A DNA stretch of 14,552 nt, taken from the NCBI GenBank assembly GCA_021781095.1, contig JAJXXM010000148.1, forward strand, positions 1 to 14,552. Direction: 5' to 3'. The notes under the pieces were generated by a model. The model was not told where the DNA came from. It made no database searches and worked only from the letters and a program-made list of their open reading frames with translations. Made by a program: the position numbers and the translations under genes. This DNA comes from a bacterium (lineage in GTDB: Bacteria; Eremiobacterota; Eremiobacteria; Baltobacterales; Baltobacteraceae). The stretch's first letter is position 1, and every line of letters starts with the position of its first letter. Below, one piece after another: positions 8,418 through 14,552 of the stretch.

Positions 8418-8807
8418 TTAGATGACGATCCTTTGCACGATGATCCGCACGTCGTTACGTGCGGTCGGAATATACGCAGTCGCTGCGATGGGCAGCACGA
8501 TGGAGAGCAAGCCGTCCAGGTAGGTCGCCGAGGTGCGCTCGAGATCGACCGGAACGGGGAGGGTGAACTCGCGGCCGAATTCGCCGAAGGCGATCTCCTT
8601 GAGCACGAACGAACCGCGGCGCTGCGGCAGGGTATCGAAACGCCGCCCGGCGACGAGCAGACGGTCGGCCTCAACGGCCAGACGGATCGATTCCGGAGCG
8701 ACGCCCGCGACTTCGAGCGTGACGACGAGCGCCTCCCGCTCTTCGTCGAGGAAGGCGTCGGCATTCGGTTCGAAACGCCCGCGGCGCCCTCGAATTACAA
8801 ACTCCAT
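8418..8807 (-). CDS. hsp20: small heat-shock protein Hsp20 (alpha-crystallin family)
   Basis: ATP-independent holdase chaperone that binds unfolding proteins, 129 residues, cytoplasmic. The alpha-crystallin domain fills most of it: PNADAFLDEEREALVVTLEV at the start, AGVAPESIRLAVEADRLLVAGRR in the middle, and FTLPVPVDLERTSATYLDGL followed by LSIVLPI, which matches the usual G-L-L-x-(I/V)-x-L-P ending. The short C-terminal tail includes hydrophobic pairs (RIIVQRIVI) of the kind that bridge sHSP dimers, though not a textbook I-x-I motif. ATG 8807 is supported by AAGGG five bases upstream. It leads a two-gene unit with lon, the TAA being separated from the lon ATG by only TT. Upstream is a promoter overlapped by a CIRCE-like inverted repeat, which fits heat induction. 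Confidence 0.93.
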   Translation of the reverse strand: MEFVIRGRRGRFEPNADAFLDEEREALVVTLEVAGVAPESIRLAVEADRLLVAGRRFDTLPQRRGSFVLKEIAFGEFGREFTLPVPVDLERTSATYLDGLLSIVLPIAATAYIPTARNDVRIIVQRIVI

Positions 8808-8818
8808 CGCACCCTTAA

Positions 8819-8847
8819 CCCATACCGTTAGCAGTCGGATGCGTCAA
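8819..8847 (-). promoter_or_regulatory. predicted sigma-70 type promoter of hsp20-lon
   Basis: On the minus strand TTGACG (8847-8842, five of six consensus bases) is followed by exactly 17 bases and TATGGG (8824-8819, three of six). The predicted transcript would start a few bases before the AAGGG ribosome site of hsp20. The -35 box lies inside the CIRCE-like repeat. The weak -10 keeps this a prediction. Confidence 0.5.
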
Positions 8848-8854
8848 GTGCTAA
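8828..8854. promoter_or_regulatory. CIRCE-like HrcA operator
   Basis: The plus strand reads TTAGCAGTC, nine bases, AAGTGCTAA. The CIRCE consensus is TTAGCACTC, nine bases, GAGTGCTAA, so each nine-base arm has one mismatch and the spacer length is exact. It sits 20 bp before the hsp20 start codon and covers the predicted -35 and most of the spacer, the place where bound HrcA would block RNA polymerase. The repressor gene hrcA is not in this window. Confidence 0.85.
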
Positions 8855-8858
8855 GCCG

Positions 8859-9404
8859 TCAGAAGCGCGGATCGGGGAGCTGGCGCCCCGAGGGCCACGC
8901 CACGCAGGGGTCGATCCGGACGCGGAGCGCCGAGAGCGCGCTCGCCTGGATCTGGACGGGGAAGAACTGCCGATAGTGCGTGGCGACCCCGTAGCGCATC
9001 TGCGGCGGGAAGGCGGTCTCGGTATCGGCGGGGAGCCGCGAGGCGGCGAGCACGAGGTTGATCGCGCGCGAATCGGCGGCGGACATATAGTCGGGCGTGC
9101 GCTGGCCGAGCCAGGTCGTGCCGTCCTGAAGCGTATAGAGAAAACCAATGACCTCGCCGGGCATCATCGAGTCGGTCGAGACGACCTTGTCGATGCGGAC
9201 GATCTGGTTCCCGACCGTCACCGGGGCCTGCAAGACGAGCGGAACCGCCCGAGGCGAATCGAGGCATGGGCCATTATTCAACGTATCGCTGGGCAACGGT
9301 GCGAGCGGCGGTGCGGCGAGCACCGGCGGCTGCGTCGGAATCGCGACCGGCGCCTGTTGCGGCGCGAACGCGAGAAGGAGAGCGAGCGCGTGAATCGGTT
9401 GCAT
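8859..9404 (-). CDS. small exported protein of unknown function
   Basis: I do not recognise a family. The 181-residue product starts with a short hydrophobic stretch (MQPIHALALLLAF) that looks like a signal peptide, then a Pro/Ala-rich segment to about residue 40 (PTQPPVLAAPPLAPLP), then a compact domain of about 135 residues with two cysteines (Cys47 in NGPCLDSP and Cys167 in RIDPCVAWP) that could form a disulphide outside the cytoplasm. Alternating hydrophobic strands (PLVLQAPVTV, QIVRIDKVV) suggest a mostly beta fold. ATG 9404 is chosen over upstream starts because GAGG lies five bases before it and the extension to 9575 is Arg-rich shadow of the divergent gene. Its stop is four bases from the CIRCE repeat; whether transcription runs on into hsp20 is unknown. 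Confidence 0.7.
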   Translation of the reverse strand: MQPIHALALLLAFAPQQAPVAIPTQPPVLAAPPLAPLPSDTLNNGPCLDSPRAVPLVLQAPVTVGNQIVRIDKVVSTDSMMPGEVIGFLYTLQDGTTWLGQRTPDYMSAADSRAINLVLAASRLPADTETAFPPQMRYGVATHYRQFFPVQIQASALSALRVRIDPCVAWPSGRQLPDPRF

Positions 9405-9463
9405 GGAGGCCTCATTCGCCGCATGCAGGCGAAACCTAGGTGGGACGCGCAGGTTGTCGGCGC
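9405..9463. promoter_or_regulatory. divergent promoter region, secreted protein / hydrolase operon
   Basis: Only 59 bp separate the two outward starts, so both promoters must lie here or reach into the neighbouring coding sequence. I see the ribosome site GAGG for the minus-strand gene and palindromes GCATGC and CCTAGG, but no recognisable -35/-10 pair. Confidence 0.35.
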
Positions 9464-10255
9464 ATGAACGACGCCTCAACCATCGCCGCCTACGGGCAGC
9501 GCGGCAGATCGCCGATCCTCTTCCTCCACGGCTTGCGCCTGGGAAAGGCGATTTGGGAACGGCACGCGCGGGCACTCGCCGACCGCTATTACGTCGTCGC
9601 GATCGATTTGCCCGGACATGGCGCGCGCGTCGGCGAGCCGTTCGATACCGATCGCGTGAGTGCCGCGCTCGACGCGGCGGTGGAGGCCTGCGCGATGCCG
9701 CCGCTCGTCGTCGGGTATTCGCTCGGCGGCTTCGTTGCGGTTTCGTATTTTTCGCAACATCTCGCCGCGAGCCGCGCGTTGCTGCTCGCCGGTGCGACCT
9801 ACGATTTCGACGGATGGAAGCGCCTGCCGTTTCGCATCATGGCACAAGCGATGGGCGCGCTCCCGCACCCGATCTATCACTCGCTCGCATCGTTCTCTCT
9901 GCGCGCCGTCGTCGGCGACGAGTGGGCGCGGGAGATCGAACGCATTCCCTTCGATCCGCGCGTCCTCGATTCGACGAGCGCGATGGCGGCGCACGGTTTG
10001 CGACAGAGCGATCTCATCGCGCGGTACGATCGCCCGATCCTCATCGTGAACGGCGAGTACGATCTGATCTTTCGTTCCGACGAAGCGCGCTTTCTCCGCA
10101 ACGCACCGAACGCGCGCCGTGAGATCGTGCTCGGTTCGGACCACGTCGCTCCGTTACGCGAGAGCGCGCGTTTTACCGCGATCGTTCGCGCTTTTGCCGA
10201 CGAGGTGTTCCTCGCCGAGCAACCTCCCGGCGCCGCTGCGGGTTCCGGTGGGTGA
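9464..10255 (+). CDS. alpha/beta hydrolase
   Basis: Serine hydrolase of the alpha/beta fold, 263 residues, soluble. The oxyanion-side motif LFLHG (19-23), the AIDLPGHG strand-loop (47-53), the nucleophile elbow GYSLGG with Ser86, the acid in NGEYDLIF (Asp200) and the late His227 in GSDHVAPL give a full catalytic triad. Residues about 113-175 form a helical cap. The substrate cannot be predicted; relatives act as esterases, lactonases or C-C hydrolases. ATG 9464 is preferred to the in-frame GTG at 9440 because the fold begins soon after and the upstream part has no ribosome site; AGG ten bases before is only modest. It leads a four-gene plus-strand run, its TGA overlapping the dehydrogenase ATG by one base (TGATG), so the two enzymes may act on related compounds; that is inference. 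Confidence 0.88.
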   Translation: MNDASTIAAYGQRGRSPILFLHGLRLGKAIWERHARALADRYYVVAIDLPGHGARVGEPFDTDRVSAALDAAVEACAMPPLVVGYSLGGFVAVSYFSQHLAASRALLLAGATYDFDGWKRLPFRIMAQAMGALPHPIYHSLASFSLRAVVGDEWAREIERIPFDPRVLDSTSAMAAHGLRQSDLIARYDRPILIVNGEYDLIFRSDEARFLRNAPNARREIVLGSDHVAPLRESARFTAIVRAFADEVFLAEQPPGAAAGSGG

Positions 10256-11298
10256 TGAAAGCAACCGTTTACCACGGCACGCGCGACGTGCGTCTTGAAA
10301 CCGTTCCCGACCCGTCGCTGCGCGAGGCGACCGACGCCATCGTGCGCGTCACGCGCGCGGCGATCTGCGGCAGCGACCTCTGGTTCTATCGCGGCGTCGT
10401 CGAACGCGAGCCCGGCGAACGGACCGGACACGAATTCGTCGGCATCGTCGAAGAGGTCGGCAGCGCGGTGAAGACGCTCGAGCCCGGCGATGCGGTGATT
10501 GCGCCGTTTGCGATTAGCGATGGAACCTGCGCCTATTGCCGCCGCGGCTTACAGACGTCATGCGACCATGGAAGCTTTTGGGGTGACGACGCAAACGGCG
10601 GTCAAGCCGAATTCGTGCGCGTCCCGTTCGCCGATGGAACGCTCGCGGTCATGCACGAAGCGATGAGCGATAGTGACGAAATGCTCGCCGATGCGGCGAC
10701 GCTCTGCGACGTCATGGCGACCGGACATCACGGAGCGACCACCGCGGGTGCCGGAAACGGCGGCACGGTCGTCGTCATCGGCGACGGCGCCGTCGGCCTC
10801 TGCGCCGTGCTCTCCGCCGCGCGCGTTCATCGCGCCGAGCGCGTGATCGCGGTCGGGCACAACGCCGAGCGCTTGAAGATCGCCGCCGATTTCGGCGCCG
10901 ACGATTGCCTCGATTCCCACGATCCGCAGACGCTCGACCGCCTGCTCGCGCTCACCAAAGGCGGCGCGCCATCCATCGTCGAGGCGGTCGGGAACGAGGA
11001 GAGTTTCAACCTCGCCATCGCCGCCGCCGCCCCGGGGGGCACCGTCACCTACGTCGGCGTCCCGCATAACGTCAAGACGCCCGATCTGCGCTCGATATTT
11101 CTCAAAAACCTCAACCTCCGCGGCGGGCTCGCCCCGGCTCGCGCCTATATCGAGACGCTGATGGCGGCCTGCGTCGCCGGGCAGATCCACCCGGGGCGCG
11201 TCTTCGACAGCCACATCCCGCTCGCGCGCGTCGCCGAGGGCTACGCCGCAATGGACGAACGCCGCGCCATCAAGGTCTTACTGAACCCCGGGGCGTAG
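10255..11298 (+). CDS. zinc-dependent alcohol dehydrogenase (MDR superfamily)
   Basis: NAD(P)-linked oxidoreductase of 347 residues interconverting an alcohol and its aldehyde or ketone. Catalytic zinc ligands appear as Cys38 in AAICGSDLW and His59-Glu60 in GHEFVG. The structural zinc lobe reads DGTCAYCRRGLQTSC: three cysteines (92, 95, 103), with Asp89 where classical enzymes have the first Cys. The Rossmann fingerprint VIGDGAVGL follows at about 172-180, and the end of the second strand (AVGHNAER) has no acidic residue, which permits NADP(H). It resembles the threonine-dehydrogenase-like COG1063 group; the substrate is unknown. ATG 10255 shares one base with the upstream TGA; a GTG at 10252 would give one extra residue. 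GGTGGG just upstream can serve as ribosome site. IspH follows after 16 bp. Confidence 0.92.
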   Translation: MKATVYHGTRDVRLETVPDPSLREATDAIVRVTRAAICGSDLWFYRGVVEREPGERTGHEFVGIVEEVGSAVKTLEPGDAVIAPFAISDGTCAYCRRGLQTSCDHGSFWGDDANGGQAEFVRVPFADGTLAVMHEAMSDSDEMLADAATLCDVMATGHHGATTAGAGNGGTVVVIGDGAVGLCAVLSAARVHRAERVIAVGHNAERLKIAADFGADDCLDSHDPQTLDRLLALTKGGAPSIVEAVGNEESFNLAIAAAAPGGTVTYVGVPHNVKTPDLRSIFLKNLNLRGGLAPARAYIETLMAACVAGQIHPGRVFDSHIPLARVAEGYAAMDERRAIKVLLNPGA

Positions 11299-11314
11299 GC
11301 TGTACCATTCGCCT

Positions 11315-12265
11315 ATGACCGAGATCCTCTTAGCCAACCCGCGCGGCTTCTGTGCCGGCGTCGACCGTGCGATCGATATCGTCGAGCAGCTGATCGAAGC
11401 GCACGGCGCTCCGCTCTACGTGCGCCGCGAAATCGTTCACAACCGCGAGGTAGTGGAGGGGCTCCGCGCGCGCGGCGTCGTCTTCGTGGAGGGACTCGAC
11501 GAGATCCCGAACGGCGCGCTCGCGGTTTTCAGCGCGCACGGCGTTTCACCGACGGTCCAACGCGAGGCGCGCGAACGCGGGCTCCGCATCGTCGACGCGA
11601 CCTGTCCGCTCGTCTCCAAAGTCCATCTCGAAGCACTCCGTTTTGCAAAGGACGGCTACTTCGTCTTGCTCGTCGGACATCGCAACCACGACGAAGTCGA
11701 AGGGACGCTCGGGCACGTTCCCGGCGGCATCGCGTTGGTTGAAGATGTCGCGCAGGCGCTCTCGGTGCCGGTCCCCAATCCCGAGCGCGTCGCCGTCGTC
11801 ACGCAGACGACGCTCTCGCTCGACGATACGGTGGCGATTCTCACCGCACTGCGCGAACGTTTCCCGGCATTGCGCGAACCGGCGCGCAGCGATATCTGCT
11901 ACGCCACGCAAAACCGTCAGGTCGCGGTGAAAGCCCTCGCTGCCGAGGTCGGGGTCGTGGTCGTCGTCGGCTCCGAAAATAGTTCGAACTCGCAGCGCCT
12001 GCGCGAATGTGCAGAGCAAATCGGCGCCGCGGCCTATCTCGTCGACTGTACCGAACAACTGCGCGCCGAGTGGTTCGTCGGGCACGCGCGCATCGGCGTC
12101 ACCGCCGGCGCATCATCGCCCGAGACGCTCGTCGCGCGCATCGTCGACCGCATTCGCGAACTCGTCGGCGACGCGACGATCGTCGATTTCGGAGAGCGCG
12201 AACCCGCGATTACCTTCGCTCCGCCGAAGGAACTCGCGCTGCTGCAGACTTCCGCCGGCGCGTGA
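11315..12265 (+). CDS. ispH: 4-hydroxy-3-methylbut-2-enyl diphosphate reductase IspH (LytB)
   Basis: Last enzyme of the MEP pathway: an iron-sulphur protein that reduces HMBPP to IPP and DMAPP in the cytoplasm. The 316-residue length is normal. All three cluster cysteines are present: Cys13 in PRGFCAGV, Cys97 in DATCPLV and Cys195 in SDICYATQNRQ. Substrate-binding residues are also in place: His42 (IVHNREVV), His75 (SAHGVSP), His125 and Glu127 in GHRNHDEVEGT, and SENSSNSQRL. The histidine loop has Asp126 where the family usually has Pro (HPEVEGT), a mild deviation. ATG 11315 starts directly at the conserved first strand; the ribosome site is weak (GTAGG). The stop TGA overlaps the GTG start of the permease (GTGA), so the permease is probably translated by coupling. 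It implies isoprenoid synthesis by the MEP route. Confidence 0.98.
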   Translation: MTEILLANPRGFCAGVDRAIDIVEQLIEAHGAPLYVRREIVHNREVVEGLRARGVVFVEGLDEIPNGALAVFSAHGVSPTVQREARERGLRIVDATCPLVSKVHLEALRFAKDGYFVLLVGHRNHDEVEGTLGHVPGGIALVEDVAQALSVPVPNPERVAVVTQTTLSLDDTVAILTALRERFPALREPARSDICYATQNRQVAVKALAAEVGVVVVVGSENSSNSQRLRECAEQIGAAAYLVDCTEQLRAEWFVGHARIGVTAGASSPETLVARIVDRIRELVGDATIVDFGEREPAITFAPPKELALLQTSAGA

Positions 12266-13590
12266 ACCTTCGTCGGCGGCTCGGGACGCTCGACGTAGCG
12301 CTCGTCACCATCGGCGGTATCATCGGTTCGGGAATCTTTCGTACGCCCTCCGTCGTCGCGCGCGACCTCGGAACCGCGCCCGCGATCCTCGGCGCCTGGA
12401 TTCTCGGCGGCGCGATCTCCTTGCTCGGCGCGCTCGTGCTCGGCGAACTCGCCGCGCGCCGCCCGCTCGACGGCGGACTCTACGCATATCTGCGCGACGC
12501 CTTTCATCCCGCGCTCGCGTTTGTTTTCGGCTGGATGCTGCTCTTCATCGCGATGAGCGGCGGCGCGGCCTCGGCGGCGATCGCGTTTGCGGGATACGCC
12601 GCACCCGTCTTCGGCATCGCCTCGACGCCGACGACGCTCGGCACGCTCGCGATCGCCGCGGTATTGCTCTTTACGGCGATCAACGCGCTCGGCGTGCGCG
12701 CCGGTGCGAACGCGCAGAACGCGTTCATGTTCGCGAAGATTCTCGCGTTCGCGCTCTTTATCGTTATCGCGCTCGCAGCGCCGCACGCACCCCCGGCCGC
12801 CCTCGCCGCCGTGCCGCAACCCTCGATCGGGCTTCTCGGCGTCGCCATGCTTCCGGTGCTCTTTTCCTATCTCGGCTGGGGCCCCGGCACCTACGTTTCG
12901 GCGGAGATCCGCGATCCGGCACGCTCGTTACCGCGCGGGCTCGCACTCGGTGTGTTGGGCGTGACGGCGATCTACGTCGCGGTCAATGCGGTCCTCATCC
13001 ACGCGCTCGGTATCGCCGGCCTCGCGGCGACGACCACGCCGATCGCCGACGTCGCACGCGTGGCGTTCGGAGCGGTCGCACAACGAATCGTCGGCGCCGT
13101 GGTCGCGCTTTCGTTACTCGGTTTCGTCAGCAATCAATTGCTCACCGCGCCGCGCGTTTACTACCAAATGGGCGTCGACGGTCTCTTCTTTCGGGCCTTC
13201 GCAAAGCTCGATCCGCGAACGGGCGCGCCGATCGTCGCGATTCTCGTTCAAGCCGCGATCGTCGTCGCCTTAACGCTCTCGCGCAGTTACGATCAACTGC
13301 TGAATTATATTACGAGTGCCGACTTCTTATTTCTGACGCTTGCGGGAATCGCACTCTTCATCATTCGGGCGCGCGACGCACGGAGCGGCGCCGAAGAGCC
13401 GCGCATGAAGGTGCCGCTGCATCCGTATTCGACGGCGCTCTTCACCTCGATCGCGTTCGCCATCGTCGCGGGCGCGCTCTATAAAGCCCCGCTCGACACG
13501 TTGATCGGCTGGGGAATTATCGCGAGCGGCCTTCCCGTCTACGCAATCTTCGCCGCACGCAAGCGCGCACGCGAAGGCCGCCCCGGCTAG
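12262..13590 (+). CDS. APC-family amino acid permease
   Basis: Inner-membrane secondary transporter of amino acids or related compounds, 442 residues with about 12 hydrophobic segments. The unwound TM1 substrate motif reads GGIIGSGIFRTP (residues 18-29), and the TM6 region FSYLGWGPGTYVSAEIRDP followed by RSLPRGL matches the conserved APC segment before the P-R helix. LLTAPRVYYQMGVDGLFF is the typical TM8-9 loop. The substrate is not predictable. The frame is open from 12007, but that part is the shadow of ispH; GTG 12262 overlaps the ispH stop by four bases (GTGA) and places TM1 at residue 10, as in relatives. No separate ribosome site is visible, so coupling to ispH is likely. Its TAG (13588-13590) shares the CTAG with the stop of the gene on the other strand. 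Confidence 0.92.
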   Translation: MNLRRRLGTLDVALVTIGGIIGSGIFRTPSVVARDLGTAPAILGAWILGGAISLLGALVLGELAARRPLDGGLYAYLRDAFHPALAFVFGWMLLFIAMSGGAASAAIAFAGYAAPVFGIASTPTTLGTLAIAAVLLFTAINALGVRAGANAQNAFMFAKILAFALFIVIALAAPHAPPAALAAVPQPSIGLLGVAMLPVLFSYLGWGPGTYVSAEIRDPARSLPRGLALGVLGVTAIYVAVNAVLIHALGIAGLAATTTPIADVARVAFGAVAQRIVGAVVALSLLGFVSNQLLTAPRVYYQMGVDGLFFRAFAKLDPRTGAPIVAILVQAAIVVALTLSRSYDQLLNYITSADFLFLTLAGIALFIIRARDARSGAEEPRMKVPLHPYSTALFTSIAFAIVAGALYKAPLDTLIGWGIIASGLPVYAIFAARKRAREGRPG

Positions 13591-13856
13591 CGCGGCTTCG
13601 GGACGTTCGCACTACCGACGCGAACGAGGCGCCCTTTGCGGATTTGATAGAGTTCGACGAGATACGCGCTCGGGCAGCAGTTCGGATCGTTCGCCGCATA
13701 GATCGGTTCGGTCACGACGATCGATGCGTACGAAATCGTCACGCCGATATGGCCGGAACCCCAGTCGACTTTTCCCGCGTACCGAAGCCGGCCGCTCCCG
13801 TCGGCAGCATAGACCAACACCGTAAAATCGCCGCCGCTTCCACCGCTCATTAGCGG
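13587..13856 (-). pseudogene. C-terminal fragment of a secreted protein with an NCCPS motif
   Basis: This portion of the hybrid frame reads as the end of an exported protein, about 89 residues: beta strands FTVLVYAADGSGRLRYAGKV, VTISYASIVV, a Cys-Cys pair in DPNCCPSAYLVELYQ, and a basic end. Its codon style matches the rest of the window, unlike the transporter part to its right. The pattern of a glycine-rich strand, DPNCCPS and a closing hydrophobic strand recalls small secreted or LppP/LprE-like proteins, but I cannot name the family. The expected signal peptide and N-terminal part are missing, replaced by the transporter. An internal ATG at 13850 could start a short product, but without an export signal. 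Confidence 0.5.
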
Positions 13857-14552
13857 CACCGCGAGAATATCGCGTGCGAAGACCGGCAGCAGCGCGGTGG
13901 CGCCTCCCAGCAGCACGGCGAAAAGATCGAGGGAGATGGCGCCCAGTATCTCGGGACGGCTCCGGATGAAGGCGATGCCGGCAAACAGCGACCTGACGCT
14001 GACCGGCTCGCGCTTGGCCGGGACGCGGGCGATGCTGATGGCCGCTATGAAGGAGCTCGCCGCGAAGAAGAGGAGCGCCGCCGCGGCGTACACCGTGGTG
14101 GGGCCCACGGCATAGAGCAGGCCGCCCAGGGCCGGGCCTACGATGCTCGCGGTCTGATTTGCCGAGGCTGCCCAGGCGGAGGCGCGCGGGATCAGTTCCT
14201 GGGGGACCAGGCCCGGGACCAGGGCGTGCATGGTCGGCCCTTCAAAGGCGCGCGCCGCACCGACTACGAAAACGATGGCGAGGATGACCTCCTTGTCGAG
14301 CCAGCCTCCGAAGCTGCCGATTGCCAGAGACGCGAGCGCCGCTCCTTCGATGATTTGGCAGACGGCAGCGATGCGCCTGCGGTCATAGCGGTCGGCGGTG
14401 TGCCCCACCACGAGGGTCAAAAGGAACATGGGGAGGAACTGCGCGAGTCCGACGAGGCCCAGATAGAGTGCGCTGCCGGTGAGCGCGTAGATCTGCCACC
14501 CCACGGCGACCCCCTGCATCTGGATGGCGATGGTGGTCGCTACCCGCGCCAG
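13587..14552 (-). CDS. hybrid frame: N-terminal half of an MFS_3/EntS-like exporter joined to an unrelated secreted-protein C-terminus; start beyond window
   Basis: The frame is open to the right edge; codons before ATG 14519 read LARVATTIAIQ and run into QMQGVAVGWQIYALTGSALY, the usual first helix of MFS_3 exporters, so the true start is outside. About 235 residues give TM1 to TM7 with motif A (GHTADRYDRRRI). After LLPVFARDILAV the family should continue with a Gly-Pro-rich TM7-8 turn and five more helices. Instead, from about 13860 leftward, the product turns into a soluble sequence of about 90 residues (GGSGGDFTVLVYAADG, GKVDWGSGHIGVTISYASIV, DPNCCPSAYLVELYQIRKG) like the end of a small secreted protein. 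The base style also changes near this point: rightward DNA uses CCAGG/CCTGG words and fewer GATCG/TCGCG words. A working transporter is unlikely. Either an assembly chimera or a transfer/deletion junction; I cannot decide from sequence alone. Confidence 0.7.
   Translation of the reverse strand: MARVATTIAIQMQGVAVGWQIYALTGSALYLGLVGLAQFLPMFLLTLVVGHTADRYDRRRIAAVCQIIEGAALASLAIGSFGGWLDKEVILAIVFVVGAARAFEGPTMHALVPGLVPQELIPRASAWAASANQTASIVGPALGGLLYAVGPTTVYAAAALLFFAASSFIAAISIARVPAKREPVSVRSLFAGIAFIRSRPEILGAISLDLFAVLLGGATALLPVFARDILAVPLMSGGSGGDFTVLVYAADGSGRLRYAGKVDWGSGHIGVTISYASIVVTEPIYAANDPNCCPSAYLVELYQIRKGRLVRVGSANVPKPR

Noticed and set aside
5647..8421. A very long plus-strand open frame (over 900 codons) opposite lon
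   Set aside because: It is the antisense shadow of lon in GC-rich DNA; its translation is Arg/Asp/His-rich without domain patterns, while the minus strand shows every Lon motif.
9405..9575. Upstream extension of the secreted protein to a start at 9575
   Set aside because: The extra 57 residues are Arg-rich, lie opposite the hydrolase gene, and would bury the signal peptide; ATG 9404 has GAGG ahead of it.
12007..12261. N-terminal extension of the permease back to 12007
   Set aside because: Arg-rich shadow of ispH; GTG 12262 with the GTGA overlap places TM1 correctly.
12009..13484. A long plus-strand frame overlapping ispH and the permease
   Set aside because: Arg/Ser-rich low-complexity translation in a shifted frame; the permease frame has clear membrane helices and APC motifs.
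1..14552. tRNA, rRNA, riboswitch, insertion sequence or phage genes
   Set aside because: No cloverleaf with a conserved T-loop, no transposase or integrase motifs and no terminal inverted repeats were seen; coding genes fill nearly the whole window.

Overview
The window is a high-GC, gene-dense bacterial chromosomal segment with no tRNA, rRNA, CRISPR array or insertion sequence that I can see. The codon style (heavy use of TCG, GCG and GATCG words), the secreted NHL-type propeller lipoprotein with Gly-Ala-Asn-Gly repeats, and the BTAD-type regulators suggest an uncultured lineage such as Candidatus Eremiobacterota (WPS-2). That placement is an inference from style, not a proven assignment.

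Layout, left to right: (1) a DHA2-type 14-TM drug/proton antiporter, cut by the left edge; (2) convergent to it, a lipoprotein with a Pro/Thr repeat linker and a six-bladed propeller; (3) divergent from the lipoprotein, a 698-residue protein joining a signal sequence, a 7TMR-DISM-like sensor, a PAS-like domain and a SARP/BTAD DNA-binding output, followed 40 bp later by a short soluble SARP/BTAD regulator; (4) on the minus strand an hsp20-lon operon, with a near-consensus CIRCE (HrcA) operator overlapping its predicted promoter; (5) a small secreted protein of unknown function, minus strand; (6) a tightly packed plus-strand operon of alpha/beta hydrolase, zinc alcohol dehydrogenase, IspH (terminal step of the MEP isoprenoid pathway) and an APC amino-acid permease, three of whose four genes have overlapping junctions; (7) at the right edge, a minus-strand reading frame that starts as an MFS_3/EntS-like exporter and ends as an unrelated secreted-protein C-terminus.

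The two strongest leads are the membrane-anchored 7TM-PAS-BTAD regulator with its soluble partner, which looks like a one-component transmembrane transcription factor, and the HrcA-type operator on hsp20-lon, which would put a chaperone and a protease in one heat-shock unit. The right-end hybrid frame, with a change in base style, marks either an assembly chimera or a transfer junction and should be treated with caution.

Two convergent gene pairs share their stop codons (TTAG at 5941-5944, CTAG at 13587-13590), and no intergenic gap exceeds about 115 bp, so this is a strongly compacted genome segment.
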